Below, piece by piece: positions 1-10,793 of a stretch of 64,000 nt of DNA. The position numbers and the translations under genes were made by a program. How positions within the stretch are numbered: position 1 is the stretch's first letter; each line of letters starts with the position of its first letter. This DNA is from Ampelocalamus luodianensis (Eukaryota; Streptophyta; Magnoliopsida; Poales; Poaceae). Below the pieces are notes generated by a model. The model was not told the origin of the DNA, ran no database searches, and worked only from the letters and a program-made list of their open reading frames with translations. The DNA lies in assembly GCA_036346255.1 (NCBI GenBank), contig CM070617.1:26897080-26961079 (forward strand). The letters run 5' to 3'.

Positions 1-1453
1 TTGAGATTTTAATATTTTTATATGTTATCAGTTGGTCTCAAGTAATGATGATGTATAATTCTTAAACCTGATATCACAATGGTTTACTACATATGTAACA
101 GAACACTTATGGGTTATCAAACGCTACTCCGTAACTGGGTAGTTATAAAAGTAGTTTTCAAGTATGCTATGAAATATGCAGAGAGATTTGACTGGTCGGA
201 TATGAGATTTGCCTCTCCTAGCATAACATGAGGGATATCTAGGCTCCTTAATATGCTCGGATAAAGAAAGTGTATGACCGTGCCACAAGTGGTTGAAGAG
301 TTGACCACACGAAGTTATTTATCATTAGATCGAAAAAAGATTGAACAGTTCATAAATAACATATATCTCATCTGGAGTCCGATCAAATATCGTGAGGCAA
401 AAGGAAAATACGTAAGCAGATCGTTTAGTTCAATCACATACGAACTAGTCGTATGAGGATATAGACTGGTCTTTAGATGGTCGTACATAATCACAAACTA
501 GTTGTAAGGTGTTACGAACTGGTCGTGACTAGATGCGAACTAATCGTAAGTGACAAGGACCTGGTTGCAGATTATATTGCATAAGGTTTATCCGATATGA
601 TCTTTACGTGTATTCGAAAGTCGCTATGTTCTGCTAGGAACCGCCACCGACTTGTGGATCGGAAATAAGTTTCAGGTCACGCCCAATTACATATGAACCT
701 ACAGGGTCACACACTTAATGGATTAGAATAAACTAATTCAGATTAGATCCATTATGAGTTCTTGATAAAGGGGGTGGGGTGGGGCTTTTGGGACATGTTG
801 AACCACCCATCGAAACCATAGCCGCCACCTCCCCGAAGGCTATGCCGTGCGTTTTGGTGCTAACATACCGGTGCATAACGTTCCACCCCCGACGTGTGGA
901 TACCGTAGAGACACTGCTGCGCCGATCGAGAACGATCTGTGACGCACGTAGGGAACGCAAGAGGTTGTCGGAGGAGACGATGAGCGGTCAAGGACGTTGG
1001 ACGGTCGCCTATTTCTACTACATCGATGTGCGCGATGTTGGACCGGGTAGCTCCAATTTTTCTTCTATGGCACTGTGCATCTAGTGGTAACGATATATGA
1101 TTTCTTACTCGCATAAGTTTTTAATTTATGTAGTAGAATTTTTAATTACGTATTAGTGTAGCCTATCTATAACCCAACAAAGAAATACAATGGTGCAGGC
1201 AAAAACTCACCTTGACAGGGTAGTGGCACAGAAGAGGGAGAGTCGCCAGGTCACCAGTCTGGATGTAGTTCAAGCCGTTCAGAGAGCATCCGGAGACACT
1301 GCGCATGCATTATTAATTCACAGACAAATCCATCAAAACCATCGAAACACTACGTACGTACTGGAAAACAAATCAAATCATTTTTTTTCCCAAGCCAGGA
1401 GGGGCGAAAACAAATAAGATCAATGTTAGCGATTAACTAACTAGTTTCTTTAC
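1..1453. other. No gene seen; degenerate ACTRGTCGT-like motifs
   Basis: I recognise no coding region here. Between about 428 and 570 a short motif of the form ACTAGTCGT / ACTGGTCGT recurs about five times at irregular spacing, like the wording of the Tat-type LTRs further right, so this may be old retroelement debris. If the phosphatase exon at 1454-1758 belongs to an intact gene, this stretch would be part of its first intron, since that gene reads leftwards. I found no later exon of that gene here. Confidence 0.4.
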
Positions 1454-1758
1454 CTGGAGTTTGAAGGCGTGATCATGGCGACCCAGTCGGACCGGTCGGG
1501 CTCGAGGACGCCGCCGACGGTCACGTTGATGAACGCCTCGTCGGGGAGTGGCCCGCTGGTGCTGACATTGATAGCCAGGTACGGGCTCCGGTTGAAGCAC
1601 GACTCCAGCGGCTTCCGGTTGATCGTCCTGAACTCCGACTTGCCCGCGTACCTCTCGTGCATCATCACCGTTGGCGGCCGAGGAGGCAGCGAACACGACA
1701 CGGCGGCGCAGAGGCCGAGGAGCACAAGCAAAACAGCCTCGGAGGAAAGGAACCCCAT
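1454..1758 (-). CDS. Purple acid phosphatase-like protein, first exon only (partial)
   Basis: The exon starts at ATG 1758 and encodes about 101 residues. It opens with a hydrophobic signal peptide (residues 2-23, ending near AVSCS), followed by a segment with SPYLAINVSTSG, then FINVTVGG and DRSDWVAMITPSNS. That order matches the N-terminal fibronectin-like domain of the large, often 'inactive', plant purple acid phosphatases (PAP1/24/27 group), which are secreted or cell-wall proteins. The exon ends at a good donor (CAG|GTAAAG, minus strand, 1454/1453). An in-frame ATG at 1806 would add 16 residues ahead of the signal peptide and is less likely. The metallophosphatase domain is not in the window, so this is either a gene with a first intron of at least 1.45 kb or an orphan exon. 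Family assignment rests on the N-terminal domain only. Confidence 0.6.
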
Positions 1759-1867
1759 CGCTCGCAACAGCCCGTGCGCCGCTCCCCAGGAGGCAGGAAC
1801 GTACAACTAACGAACTGCACGTGGCTGTATGCGGCCGCGCGCGCACAAGCCGAACGAATCCTGCGGG

Positions 1868-1878
1868 AGCTTATAATG
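1868..1878 (-). promoter_or_regulatory. Candidate TATA box of the phosphatase-like exon
   Basis: The minus strand reads ATTATAAGC here, about 110 bases upstream of the ATG at 1758. This leaves room for a transcription start near 1840 and an 80-base leader. Placement only; no start-site data. Confidence 0.35.
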
Positions 1879-3893
1879 GGGATCGAGCGAGCCACCGAGG
1901 AGAAGAAGGCCGGGCCGTTACGGCCAGACGTTGCAGCACCAACACGTCTCCCCGCGCGGTGTGGACGATAATTAACGAACGTCGCGACGAGAGCGGAGCG
2001 AAGGAGGTATATCCTTGAGATATCAGCGTCCCCGAAGCCGAAAGCGAGATGGGAGGAAGCTGTACGTCGCGCCGAGCGAGCGCGGTGGGAACGGGCGGAG
2101 CTGCCGATTTTCCTTCCCTTGTCCGCAATCAGAAGGCTTGGGAACCCCCCACCCGAGCCCCGCCCGCCTTGCTCGGTTAATTGCGATGGTTACCCGTTGC
2201 GGCGGACGACGAAAAGAGGGAGTTGTGCACAACTAACGGTTGATGTGCCGCGCATTCATCATCTCTGCCTGTGTGTAGCTGACGGTGGACACCGACTGAT
2301 AGGTGATCATAATTCATAAGCATATAAAGTACACAGGCCGGAGTGCCAGACGCAGGTCAACTGAACGCGTAGGCGATGGAACGTGCGCCGTACTTTGTTT
2401 TTCTCTGTAGCGCGGGAACATGTGCAGTACTGGTTCGTAACAATCAACGAATCGTGCAGCGCATTGATGTGCCGTCGGCTGGCTTTGCCTCGATGTTGGA
2501 TCAGTCGGTAGTTTTCTGATGGAACTAGTTGGAGACGCAGGTTTCGTTGGCAGTTGGCTCCGCTCATCGATCGCTCGTGCGCAGCTGTTGGAGCAAGACC
2601 ATACAAACTGCACTGACAATCTCCGAGACCAGTAGTATAGTGGTTCTTTTAGTATATCTTATGCATGATGCCGAAAACTTTCAACAGTTAATAAGATCAA
2701 GATTAAAGTATGACGTAGCGTGAAAGTTTTCCGTCGGTTCTTATCAACTGGCCGAGAACAAGACTAGGACGTCACGCCATCGTGTACGTCGAGTTATTGT
2801 GATTGAGCCCAAGATAGTTAACGATTGGTACATTCACTGTGACAGTATCAGAGAACGAGATTTCACAATTGTCAGTCGCGTCCCCATAAATTCATTACCT
2901 AATGAAGTATATTCCTATTTTTTCAAAATAAATACTAAATGTAGTATGTCCCTTCCCCTACTTGCAGTGACCTGTTCCTATCGAAACCATGGCAGGATGT
3001 TTTTGACACAAAACAGTTTCATGATTCCCAGCAATTATTTTGCATAGCCTTTTCCTTTTACATTAGAGCACAGTTCCCCACTCAAATACAACAACTAAAT
3101 ATGCACAAGATAATTCCCCAGGTCATCAAGCTAAAAAGAATTTCCAACAGGCACACAAGGACTATCTTTGAATGTAACACCGAAAATAATTTGCAATCTA
3201 CCCTACCATTGAACAAAAGAACAAATTATCCACAACATCGCCTGGACAGAAGATTGCAGAATTTTGGAGACACTGGAGCTGCACATTGTTAGCAACAAAA
3301 CAGTCTGGATAAATGATTATTGAGTTTATTGGCATTTCTGGATGCTGAATCACGATTTTTACTCTGTATTCAGTTCTCTCTGAAAGGCCCAAAAAACCAA
3401 GAAAGGAGTTCATGAAGCCATAAGCAGCAACATACTCAAAGAAATCCTTTTCAACTATCTGCAATCCTATGCAAACAATGAAGAGGACGAAAATCAGCAC
3501 AAAATCACATGATTATGACTGCAGAAGTACATAGGAAATCATCCAAAAGCCAAAGATATTCAGTGATGAATTTGGCTTTCTCAGAGCACTTCTTGATCAT
3601 GTTTTTGTATGCATGTGAATCATCTGTACGACTGAACCAACCAAATCGTTCTTCTAATATCTCAGTTCATCATACCGATTAAACCATATCCAAATAGCAT
3701 TGATTACCTCAATACAATATTGCCAGAGATTTGAACAAAAGTTTGTATTCACTCTGCTGATTCCCTCAACTGGATTTCATCAAGTAACATGTGGAACTAT
3801 TCTCCGAATACGTCTGCAATGAGGCTTAATCAAAAGAGTCTAGCATTCTCGATTCCATCCGAAAACTTTGAAAGTGTGAAGCCATGTGAAAGA
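1879..3893. other. Intergenic, no supported gene
   Basis: The stretch 1880-2300 is GC-rich, as expected for the promoter of a grass gene read leftwards. From 2300 to 3893 there are only short frames without recognisable domains; the longest, a 100-residue minus-strand frame at 3198-3500, matches nothing I know. The last few hundred bases would be the 3' flank of the PPR pseudogene. Confidence 0.4.
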
Positions 3894-5212
3894 TCAACTG
3901 ACTGCAGCAACAGTCAAGCCCTGGGATTTGCCCACCTTAATGGAGCTCGACCCTCTGTTCTTCCACACATTATGTTCCTCCATCAACCTCCTAACCTTCA
4001 TCACATCATCCCACCATCCACCCATGGCATACAGGTCGGATAACAGCGTATATAATCCACCATTTTCATCAAATATCTCCATTGACAAGACTTTCTCCAT
4101 TCCCTCCACTTCTTGCATGCCGCTAACAATGAAGTCCAAATAATGACATTTGGCTCTACTCTCATGGTCTTGATAACCTCATAAGCATCTTCCAACTGCC
4201 CTGCCTTTGCATAGATATCATTATATCAACCATGCACCCATAGTGATGTATACTTGGCTCAAGGCCAAGGCCATATTTGTCAACCATAAGTTTGAAGAAC
4301 TCCCTTGCTCCACCAGCCCAGCATGCCCACATGCGCTGAGCACAGCTGTGAATGTCATCTCGTTTGGTTGCACTCCTCTCCAACACATCTCCTCAAACAG
4401 CCGGACAGCTCACAGCCTCGTCGTTGTGCAGATGTGCAGCCAACCCACAAATCATTGCCGTCAAGTGCATCACATTCCTCCAAGGCACCCGCGTGAACAC
4501 AGGGAAGCATAATCAAGGCGGCCAGCTTTGGCATAGCAATCTATGAGCGCCGTTCCCAGGTGCATACTGGCTGGGACGTGGCACCGCACAACATACCCGT
4601 GAACAGCCCTGCAGAACGGCGGCAGCAAGCCAGCCGACGCACAGCCTGTGAGGACGGTGACAAGCATTACATAATCCGCAGCAAGTTGGGTGGTGAATGT
4701 CATTGTGCGGAAGAAGGCAAGGCCGTCCGCAAGGCGACAGTGGGAGAAATAACAAGCGAGCATGGTCTGGTCGACCACGAGATGACGTCCTAGTCGGGAA
4801 TGTCCTCAAAGAAGGTGCGCGCAGAGGTGAGCTCGGAGGAGCAGCAGAGGGGCGCGAGCATGACGTTGACGACGACCAGGTTGCAGGTGGCGGGGGGGAT
4901 TACATCGAACAGGTGGTGGGCGACGGCGGGGGAGACGAGTGAGTAGGAGCGTATGAGGGAGGAGGCGACGTGAGGGTAGGCCAGGAGGTTGGACCTGAGG
5001 AGGTGGGCGTGGAAGTGGGAGAGGAGGGGGAGGGAGGCAGCGGCAGAGAGGGTCTTGAGGGCGAGGACGGCGGCGCGCCAGGCGAAGGTGGGGTCTGAGG
5101 GGCGGATGCGGATACGGAGGAGGGAGTAGAAGCGGAGGGCCGAGGAGGGGCAAGACGCGCCGTGGAGATCCGTGAGGAGGTCGCCGGCGGCGAGGTGGTG
5201 GGGAAGGGACAT
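3894..5212 (-). pseudogene. PLS-class pentatricopeptide repeat (PPR) protein pseudogene
   Basis: An intronless minus-strand sequence encodes a PPR protein, a family of organellar RNA-binding proteins. It starts at ATG 5212 (MSLPHHLAAGDLLTDLHG). Typical pieces follow in order: HAHLLRSNLLAYPHVASSLI, then [58 protein letters not shown], and an E-type tail (GLYTLLSDLYAMGGWWDDV) ending at 3894. It is broken several times. A TAG follows FFEDIPD (about 4792). A 5-bp tandem duplication (TGGTC twice at 4763-4772, plus strand) shifts the frame directly after it. Further shifts occur near 4500, 4390, 4200 and 4140. The intact family member would be roughly 430-450 residues. No DYW domain is seen. The break pattern shows decay rather than introns, because no plausible splice sites bracket the shifts. 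Confidence 0.8.
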
Positions 5213-5499
5213 GGGGAGCAGGCGTCTGCCTCGATGAGAGCGGCGCGACGCCGGCGCGCCGGCTTCGGTTTGGAATTGGGGCGGGACTGGCGTGTTTGTT
5301 TCGGCTTCAGCAAATGGAAGTTGGAAGCCCAAATAAACAGCTGGCTTTTCACAATCGTTTTTCCAAAGCTGCTTCCTCGTTCAACGGGTGAAAGCTGAAA
5401 GCCGAAAGTCGACTGCGAGGTGTTTCCCGTGGCTTCACCACCTCTATTCCTAATTTACCCCCGAACTTCGAGGGTATTTACCCGCCAAATGTCATCGAA

Positions 5500-6085
5500 C
5501 AAAACGGGTTGCCTTCCCCGCCCCCAACCCCCCCCCTCAGCGTCTCAGTCCCCTCCTCCCGTGCGCCTCAGCCCCCTCCTCCCCCCCGAGCCACCTTCAG
5601 CTTCTCCCTCGTCCAGATCTGGATCTGCCCATATCTGGACGCCTCCTCCTCCCACGCCGGCGAGGCTGCGCCTCCCTCCACCCTCGACGTGCCGCCGCCC
5701 TCCCCCTCCTACCCCGCTGCGCTCCCCTTCCTCCTCCTGAGCCATCGCCGCCTTCTCCTCTCCCGACGCCGACCTCCTTCTCCTGCCCTGACTCCTCCAC
5801 ATTGGCACCTCCGTCTCACCTCCGGCCTCCTCCTTCTTCGCTGGCTCACGCCGCCGACGTCCTCCTCCTTGAAGCGGCGCCTCCTCCCTCCTCTGTGCCG
5901 CTCTCCTCCACCTCCCTCCTCCGCGCCGCCCTCCTCCACCTCCCTCCTCCCCGGCGCACCTTCTTCCGCAGTGCATCCTCCCCCGATGCGGCACCTCCTT
6001 CGTCGTCTCCACCGCCCAAGTCCCTCTCCTCCCGAGCCGCCGCCTCCCTCCACCTCTTGAGCCACCGCCGCCCTCCCCCTCCTCC
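5500..6085. repeat. Pyrimidine-rich strand-asymmetric tract
   Basis: Nearly 600 bases are dominated by CCTCC/CCTCCTCC on the plus strand, and therefore by purines on the other. Several overlapping Pro/Ser-rich and Gly/Arg-rich frames are open simply because the composition avoids stops; none looks like a real protein. It lies inside the probable DNA transposon. Confidence 0.6.
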
Positions 6086-7599
6086 CTTGTGCGCCGTTGC
6101 CGGTTGTTGTGGCCCGAGGCCCTCAGTCCACAACGCTGCCACTGCAACAATTGGGCATTGATTGCACACTGGAACAATTGGGCAGTGACATATGATCAAT
6201 ACAATTCTGGTTTTTAGGGGTTAGAAATCGGTTGTTTGTTTGTTAATGGTTCAAATTGTACATCTATCAAATGCCATACTGAAATTTTGCATTGTGTTCA
6301 TCAGAAATTTGCATTCTTCAGAAGAGTACATTTCTTCATATATTACAATTTGGAGGAATTGTTTTAGCTTGTTAGAACAAGATGTTCAGCCTTTGACTAA
6401 TGATATGATATATGCCACTGCCATTGCTACTTAAAGAAGATCATGATGTTTGTTCTGTTTTCACTTATCACTTGGTAATGTGGTTTGACTTCGAGATCAT
6501 AATGGTCAATGGTGATTGTTTCTTTATATGCAGTAGTGCATCCCAATTCTGGCCATTTTAGTGGTTCTCTAAGGCCTAATGGAAGATGCTGAAATTTTTG
6601 AATTGTAGTGCTTTTAATTCAGCTGTAAGAATGCTGAAATTTTGATCCAGCTTCAAATTCTAACGATACCAACATTAATATGGAAGGTGTTGAAATTTTT
6701 GAATTGTAGTGCTTTTGATCCAGCTGTAAGAATGAATGTCTCATGTTGTATAGATATTAAAATCTGAAAAATCTTAGGTTAGTTCAGAGTATCTCATGTT
6801 TGTCAATTCAGAAAGTCCAGTAATATGTAGCTAGCACACTGTTTTTGAAACTACTAGCTAAGATTGAGTTGTAGTGATTCCTTGATGCGCTTACTTGTAG
6901 TGTGCAGCCAAATCTATCATTAACCAGTGGCTTTGATGTACTAGCTGGGCAAGAATTTGTTACCACTTGCATATCACAATTAATCAGGGATCATTCACTG
7001 CATGATTGGTGCATATTTGATTGATATTAGATCAGTAGTTTGTCAGCATGCATGTGGGTGTTGTTGTACTTTTAATGGTGCACCTTGATGCCCTAATCAT
7101 AATTTTGAATTCTTTTCTATCAAATTGAGATATATGAATGTGATGACTGATGAGTACTAGTACTGAACTATTGATCATCTTAATATAGCATTCCTTTCGA
7201 TATCAGTTTGCTGCTTGGTTTACTTTCAGTATTTAGTTTGATATTTGTTTAGTAGATGTTAACAACAAAGGAATGATAATTTTGCCTAACACTGCCGATA
7301 CCGGTCCCAAGCCCGAAAAAAAGTGGAGGGGGCATGAATTGTCACTTTGTTGTACTGAACTAACTAATCCAAATATTGTCACTTTATCACTAATTCTGTA
7401 TATTGTATCAATCAATCCAAATATTGACAGTTCTTGGCATGGCAATGGCAATAGAACTTATTGATCTACTTGATTCACATGGTGGAGAAATTTATTCAAC
7501 ATGTTTCAATTCGGTGCTTGATCAGTTTTATGACCTAATTGAGGTTGGTAAGGTGCACTTGATATCTAGAGGATCAGTAAAACTTGCTCAGAAGTAGTT
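6086..7599. other. AT-rich interior of the probable transposon, no gene
   Basis: The composition switches abruptly from the pyrimidine tract to ordinary AT-rich DNA. A phrase around GAATTGTAGTGCTTTT occurs twice (about 6599-6615 and 6699-6715), indicating a small internal duplication. No coding region is supported. Confidence 0.4.
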
Positions 7600-7609
7600 T
7601 ACAATGGCA

Positions 7610-7935
7610 TGTATTTGTTTTTAATAATTATTTATTGTAATAATTGTTTTAGTTGTATTCATTATTCAATGTAATGATTGTGTGTAATAATTACTTATTG
7701 TAATAATTATTTGTTGTAATAAATGTTTATTTTAATAATTATCATTAAATACGTTAATTGTGGTTTATTGTGTTGTTTACGGTATATTGTCGTTAATCGC
7801 GATCAATATCGGTAATTCTCGTCAATTGCGTTAGTCATTATTAATAGTCATCAATTGTTGTTAAATGTTATTAAATATTGTTAAATGTCATTAAATGTTG
7901 TTAAATATCATTAAATATTGTTAATTACGTTAAAA
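7610..7935. repeat. Simple AT-rich repeats (TTATTGTAATAATT; GTTAAATGTCATTAAAT)
   Basis: Two low-complexity arrays lie next to each other. One is built on TTATTGTAATAATT (about 7625-7745). The other is built on TGTTAAATGTCATTAAA with variants (about 7855-7935). Both look like slippage-derived repeats inside the transposon. Confidence 0.6.
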
Positions 7936-8058
7936 GACATTAAACAAGCCATTACTGTCATTAGGGGCATTTTAGACATTTCACATCTCAGAAGCTACAG
8001 CCAGCCTACCTAAAAGCCAGACAGCCAAATACCAAATCAGAAAAGCCTAGCTATTCAG

Positions 8059-8435
8059 CCCATAGCGAGAAAGCCTTGCAGCACAACCGAAAGCCGCCGA
8101 AAAAGCACAGTCGAAACAAACAGGCCTTGATGGACCGTCAAACCAATCGGTATGAAAAGCACAATCGAAAGCATTGGCGTTGGGTTGGGTCCAGCCGTCC
8201 AGTAGGCTGGGCTACTTGTGGGTAACGCAGTTAAGCAGGTTGCACCATAGCGAGAAAGCCTTGCAGCACAACCGAAAGCCGCTTTTCAGAAAAGCATAGT
8301 CGAAACAAACAGGCCTTGATGGACCGTCAAACCAATCGGTATGAAAAGCACAATCGAAAGCATTGGCGTTGGGTTGGGTCCAGCCGTCCAGTAGGCTGGG
8401 CTACTTGTGGGTAACGCAGTTAAGCAGGTTGCACC
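8059..8435. repeat. Tandem duplication, two copies of about 188 bp
   Basis: Copy 1 (8059-8246) and copy 2 (8245-8435) begin CCATAGCGAGAAAGCCTTGC and end TAAGCAGGTTGCACC. They are nearly identical apart from a few bases near the GAAAGCCGC segment. Each contains the transposon-end phrase CGAAACAAACAGGCC, so the right end of the neighbouring element appears to have been duplicated with flanking DNA. Confidence 0.8.
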
Positions 8436-8568
8436 GCTGAAGACTTGCTTGATTCTTCGATGGGATATTTTTAGAGGAATTCTTTTATGGGCTTTTATGT
8501 ACGTAGGACATATTCACCATGCCTATTTGCCACCAAATTCATGGAAGACAGTCTATTTTTGTTAAGTC

Positions 8569-9069
8569 AAAATTGGCTACAGAACATCGTAAATTGGTAG
8601 CATTTGCCCGAGGACACTCCCATCTTGCACCTTTGCCGAAGGACACTACACTTTCGTGGTTATTTGCCGGAAGACACTCCAACCAATATAATATCATTTT
8701 CGGGCTGAATGAAGAGAGAAGACTTTTGAAATGACATTCGGTGCCCCTGGCGAAAGCTGCGTGACTCGTTCCGATTGCGTCGACCCTGAGTAAGAGCAGA
8801 GGAGAGTGAAGGGGATGAGCACGAGCGAGGCGAACGCACGTGCGACTGTAATATGGTCTGACCAAGCCAACTACGAACGGATCCAACCGGAAGGGAAAAA
8901 TAGACTTTTCATTAGCTTTCTCTCTCCTCTTTAGCCTAAAAATGATATTATATTAGACGGAGTGTCTTCTGCCAAATAACCACAAAGTGTAGTGTCTTTC
9001 GACAAAGACGCAAAATAGAGTGTCCTCGGGCAAATGCCACCAATTTGTGATGTCCTCTAGCCAAATTTT
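8569..9069. mobile_element. MITE with long terminal inverted repeats
   Basis: About 140 bases at the left (AAATTGGCTACAGAACATCG onward, through GCATTTGCCCGAGGACACTC) recur as the reverse complement at the right, ending near 9069, with roughly three quarters of positions matching by eye. The central 230 bases are unique. Length and structure fit a foldback or Mutator-like MITE. No coding capacity; the TSD is not clear. Confidence 0.65.
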
Positions 9070-9124
9070 CCTTTTTTTAAAGAGAGAGTTTCAAAAAAAT
9101 ATGTAAAGATATAACAACTGATGT

Positions 9125-9225
9125 ATTGGGTAGGACAGGTCTCTGGTCTGGTGGTGGGAGTGAGGTTGTTCGCTTCCACCCAACCAGGGTACGATCCCTA
9201 GGATATGATGTGCCTTATTTAATCG
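9125..9225 (+). repeat. SINE-like (tRNA-derived) sequence
   Basis: The stretch has an A-box-like segment (TCTGGTGGTGGGAGTG, about 9147) and, about 35 bases on, a B-box-like GGTACGATCCCT (about 9187). This spacing fits an RNA polymerase III promoter of a plant p-SINE-type element. The B box departs from GGTTCGANNCC by one base. The 3' end is unclear, so this is tentative. Confidence 0.4.
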
Positions 9226-10793
9226 AGATTTTTTTTTCATGCCACTATAAATTGCACAAATCCCGAATATGTCATCCCTCGTCTCACTAACATGTGGGGC
9301 TCATATCTGAGAACATGAAAATTTATGGTGGCAAATAAGGAATTGCCCCTATTTAATCAGAGTACACAGCATGTGTGTGCAATGGGAAAACACGTGCCTA
9401 CACTTCGTGAGCCCTGGTGCCTCTGCAAAATTCCTAATGTGTGTATTGGACGCGCATGCTTGTGTACGTGTGTGGTGAGGTGTGTGTGATCTATGTAATC
9501 TCTCAAAAAAGTCTACTGGGTCACAAGCATAATTATCTTCAATGCAAAACTAGGCATAGATATCCATTTCAAGATGGTTAGGATCCTGATTAGAGGTATG
9601 ATCATTTTCTGTGTTTGTGTGGTAGGATTGAATTTCTAGATTATCATAAGATCCAAAAATAATAATATTGATCATGAGAATATCTACATAGGATCAGGAT
9701 CGAAATGGTCCTATGGATAGAGACATCTTGATCTATTTATTTCATGCATAGTTCTATGCCTAAATCTTCAGTCATACTCTTTCCTTCCCCTTAACCCTCC
9801 TCTTCCTCCACCACCACTAATCCACCGTTACCCACCTAACATCCTCTCCCACTCCACAGCCAAGCCAACACATTAGCACTATCATCTCCTACGGTGGCTA
9901 CCACCACCAAACATCACATGCCACCACAGCAGCTACAATTAGATCTGGTAATGGGCCAAGGCCCAGCCCGAACCCCACCCCAGTCCCATATGTTTGGGGG
10001 TGGCCCCAACCTTCATCTAGCCCATTACTCAACGTTTACATCCAATCCAGCCTAGCCTACTAAGCAATAAGGTCCTGATCCTATCCTGGTCCGTTCTGAA
10101 TCCTCAGATTGACCCATCAAGATTGAAGCAGATAAGCCCTGTGGGCCGTTTCCTTGTGGGTCTATTGTTTTGGCTGGTGATAAGATTGAAGCAGCCTAGC
10201 CTTGTGGCTTTTTTATTGGCAAAAACAACAACAATCACGTAAAACTTTGTATTAAGCCATACAATATTTATACAACACATAATTTATATACAACTTTGTA
10301 TTAAGCATCATTCAACACATTAACAAGCATATTCTTCCTTCGATGTCGAACAAGAGTAACAGATCTTGCAAGTAGTAACAACTAACAGGTATAAAAAGAG
10401 AGAAAATCTACATAACTAAAAGACAATAGAGAAATTGATCTCTCCATATTGACTATTCTGAATTTGTAGTGACGCTTAAAATGATCATAGCTATCCATAT
10501 AACAAAAAGAAGCCAAATAAACATGAACTGTTGCTTCTTGTATTGACCTGATTCCCATCTTTAGTTGCTTCTTGAACTCAGCCCCTCAATTCCTAATGAC
10601 AATGCAAAGAAATTTAAATTTTATCTACACCTTTATGCTTTCTTGAACTTGTAAATTCAGTGAGCAAGTACATATGCCAACTAAGAAATTCTTTTGCACA
10701 CGACCTAGTATATCAAGCTATAGATCCACCAGTGCAGTTTTCTAGTCAAAGTGAACCCCCAAAACTAAAAAACTGATATATTGTATACATTGT
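9226..10793. other. Intergenic, nothing supported
   Basis: AT-rich DNA without coding signal, TIR pairs or recognisable RNA genes. A short inverted pair, ATGCCACTATAAATT (about 9239) and AAATTTATGGTGGCAAAT (about 9328), may mark a tiny foldback element of about 110 bases. Confidence 0.35.

Larger units (their letters stand above)
5286..8130. mobile_element. Probable non-autonomous TIR DNA transposon
   Basis: The left end reads GGCGTGTTTGTTTCGGCTT from about 5288. The right end read on the minus strand from 8130 is GGCCTGTTTGTTTCGACTG. Both ends are followed inward by scattered GAAAGC/GGCTTTC motifs and then by an ACCCCC / ATGCCCC segment (near 5455 and 7965), so they look like two ends of one element of about 2.8 kb. 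I see no transposase and no clear TSD. The left end lies about 75 bases upstream of the PPR pseudogene ATG. Superfamily is not assigned; the boundaries could be off by tens of bases. Confidence 0.45.

Noticed and set aside
3198..3500. 100-residue minus-strand frame with a hydrophobic start
   Set aside because: No recognisable family, no splice context, composition like the surrounding non-coding DNA.
5420..6177. Overlapping Pro/Ser-rich and Gly/Arg-rich open frames up to 210 residues
   Set aside because: They are open on both strands in several frames because the polypyrimidine composition avoids stop codons; no domain, no splice logic.
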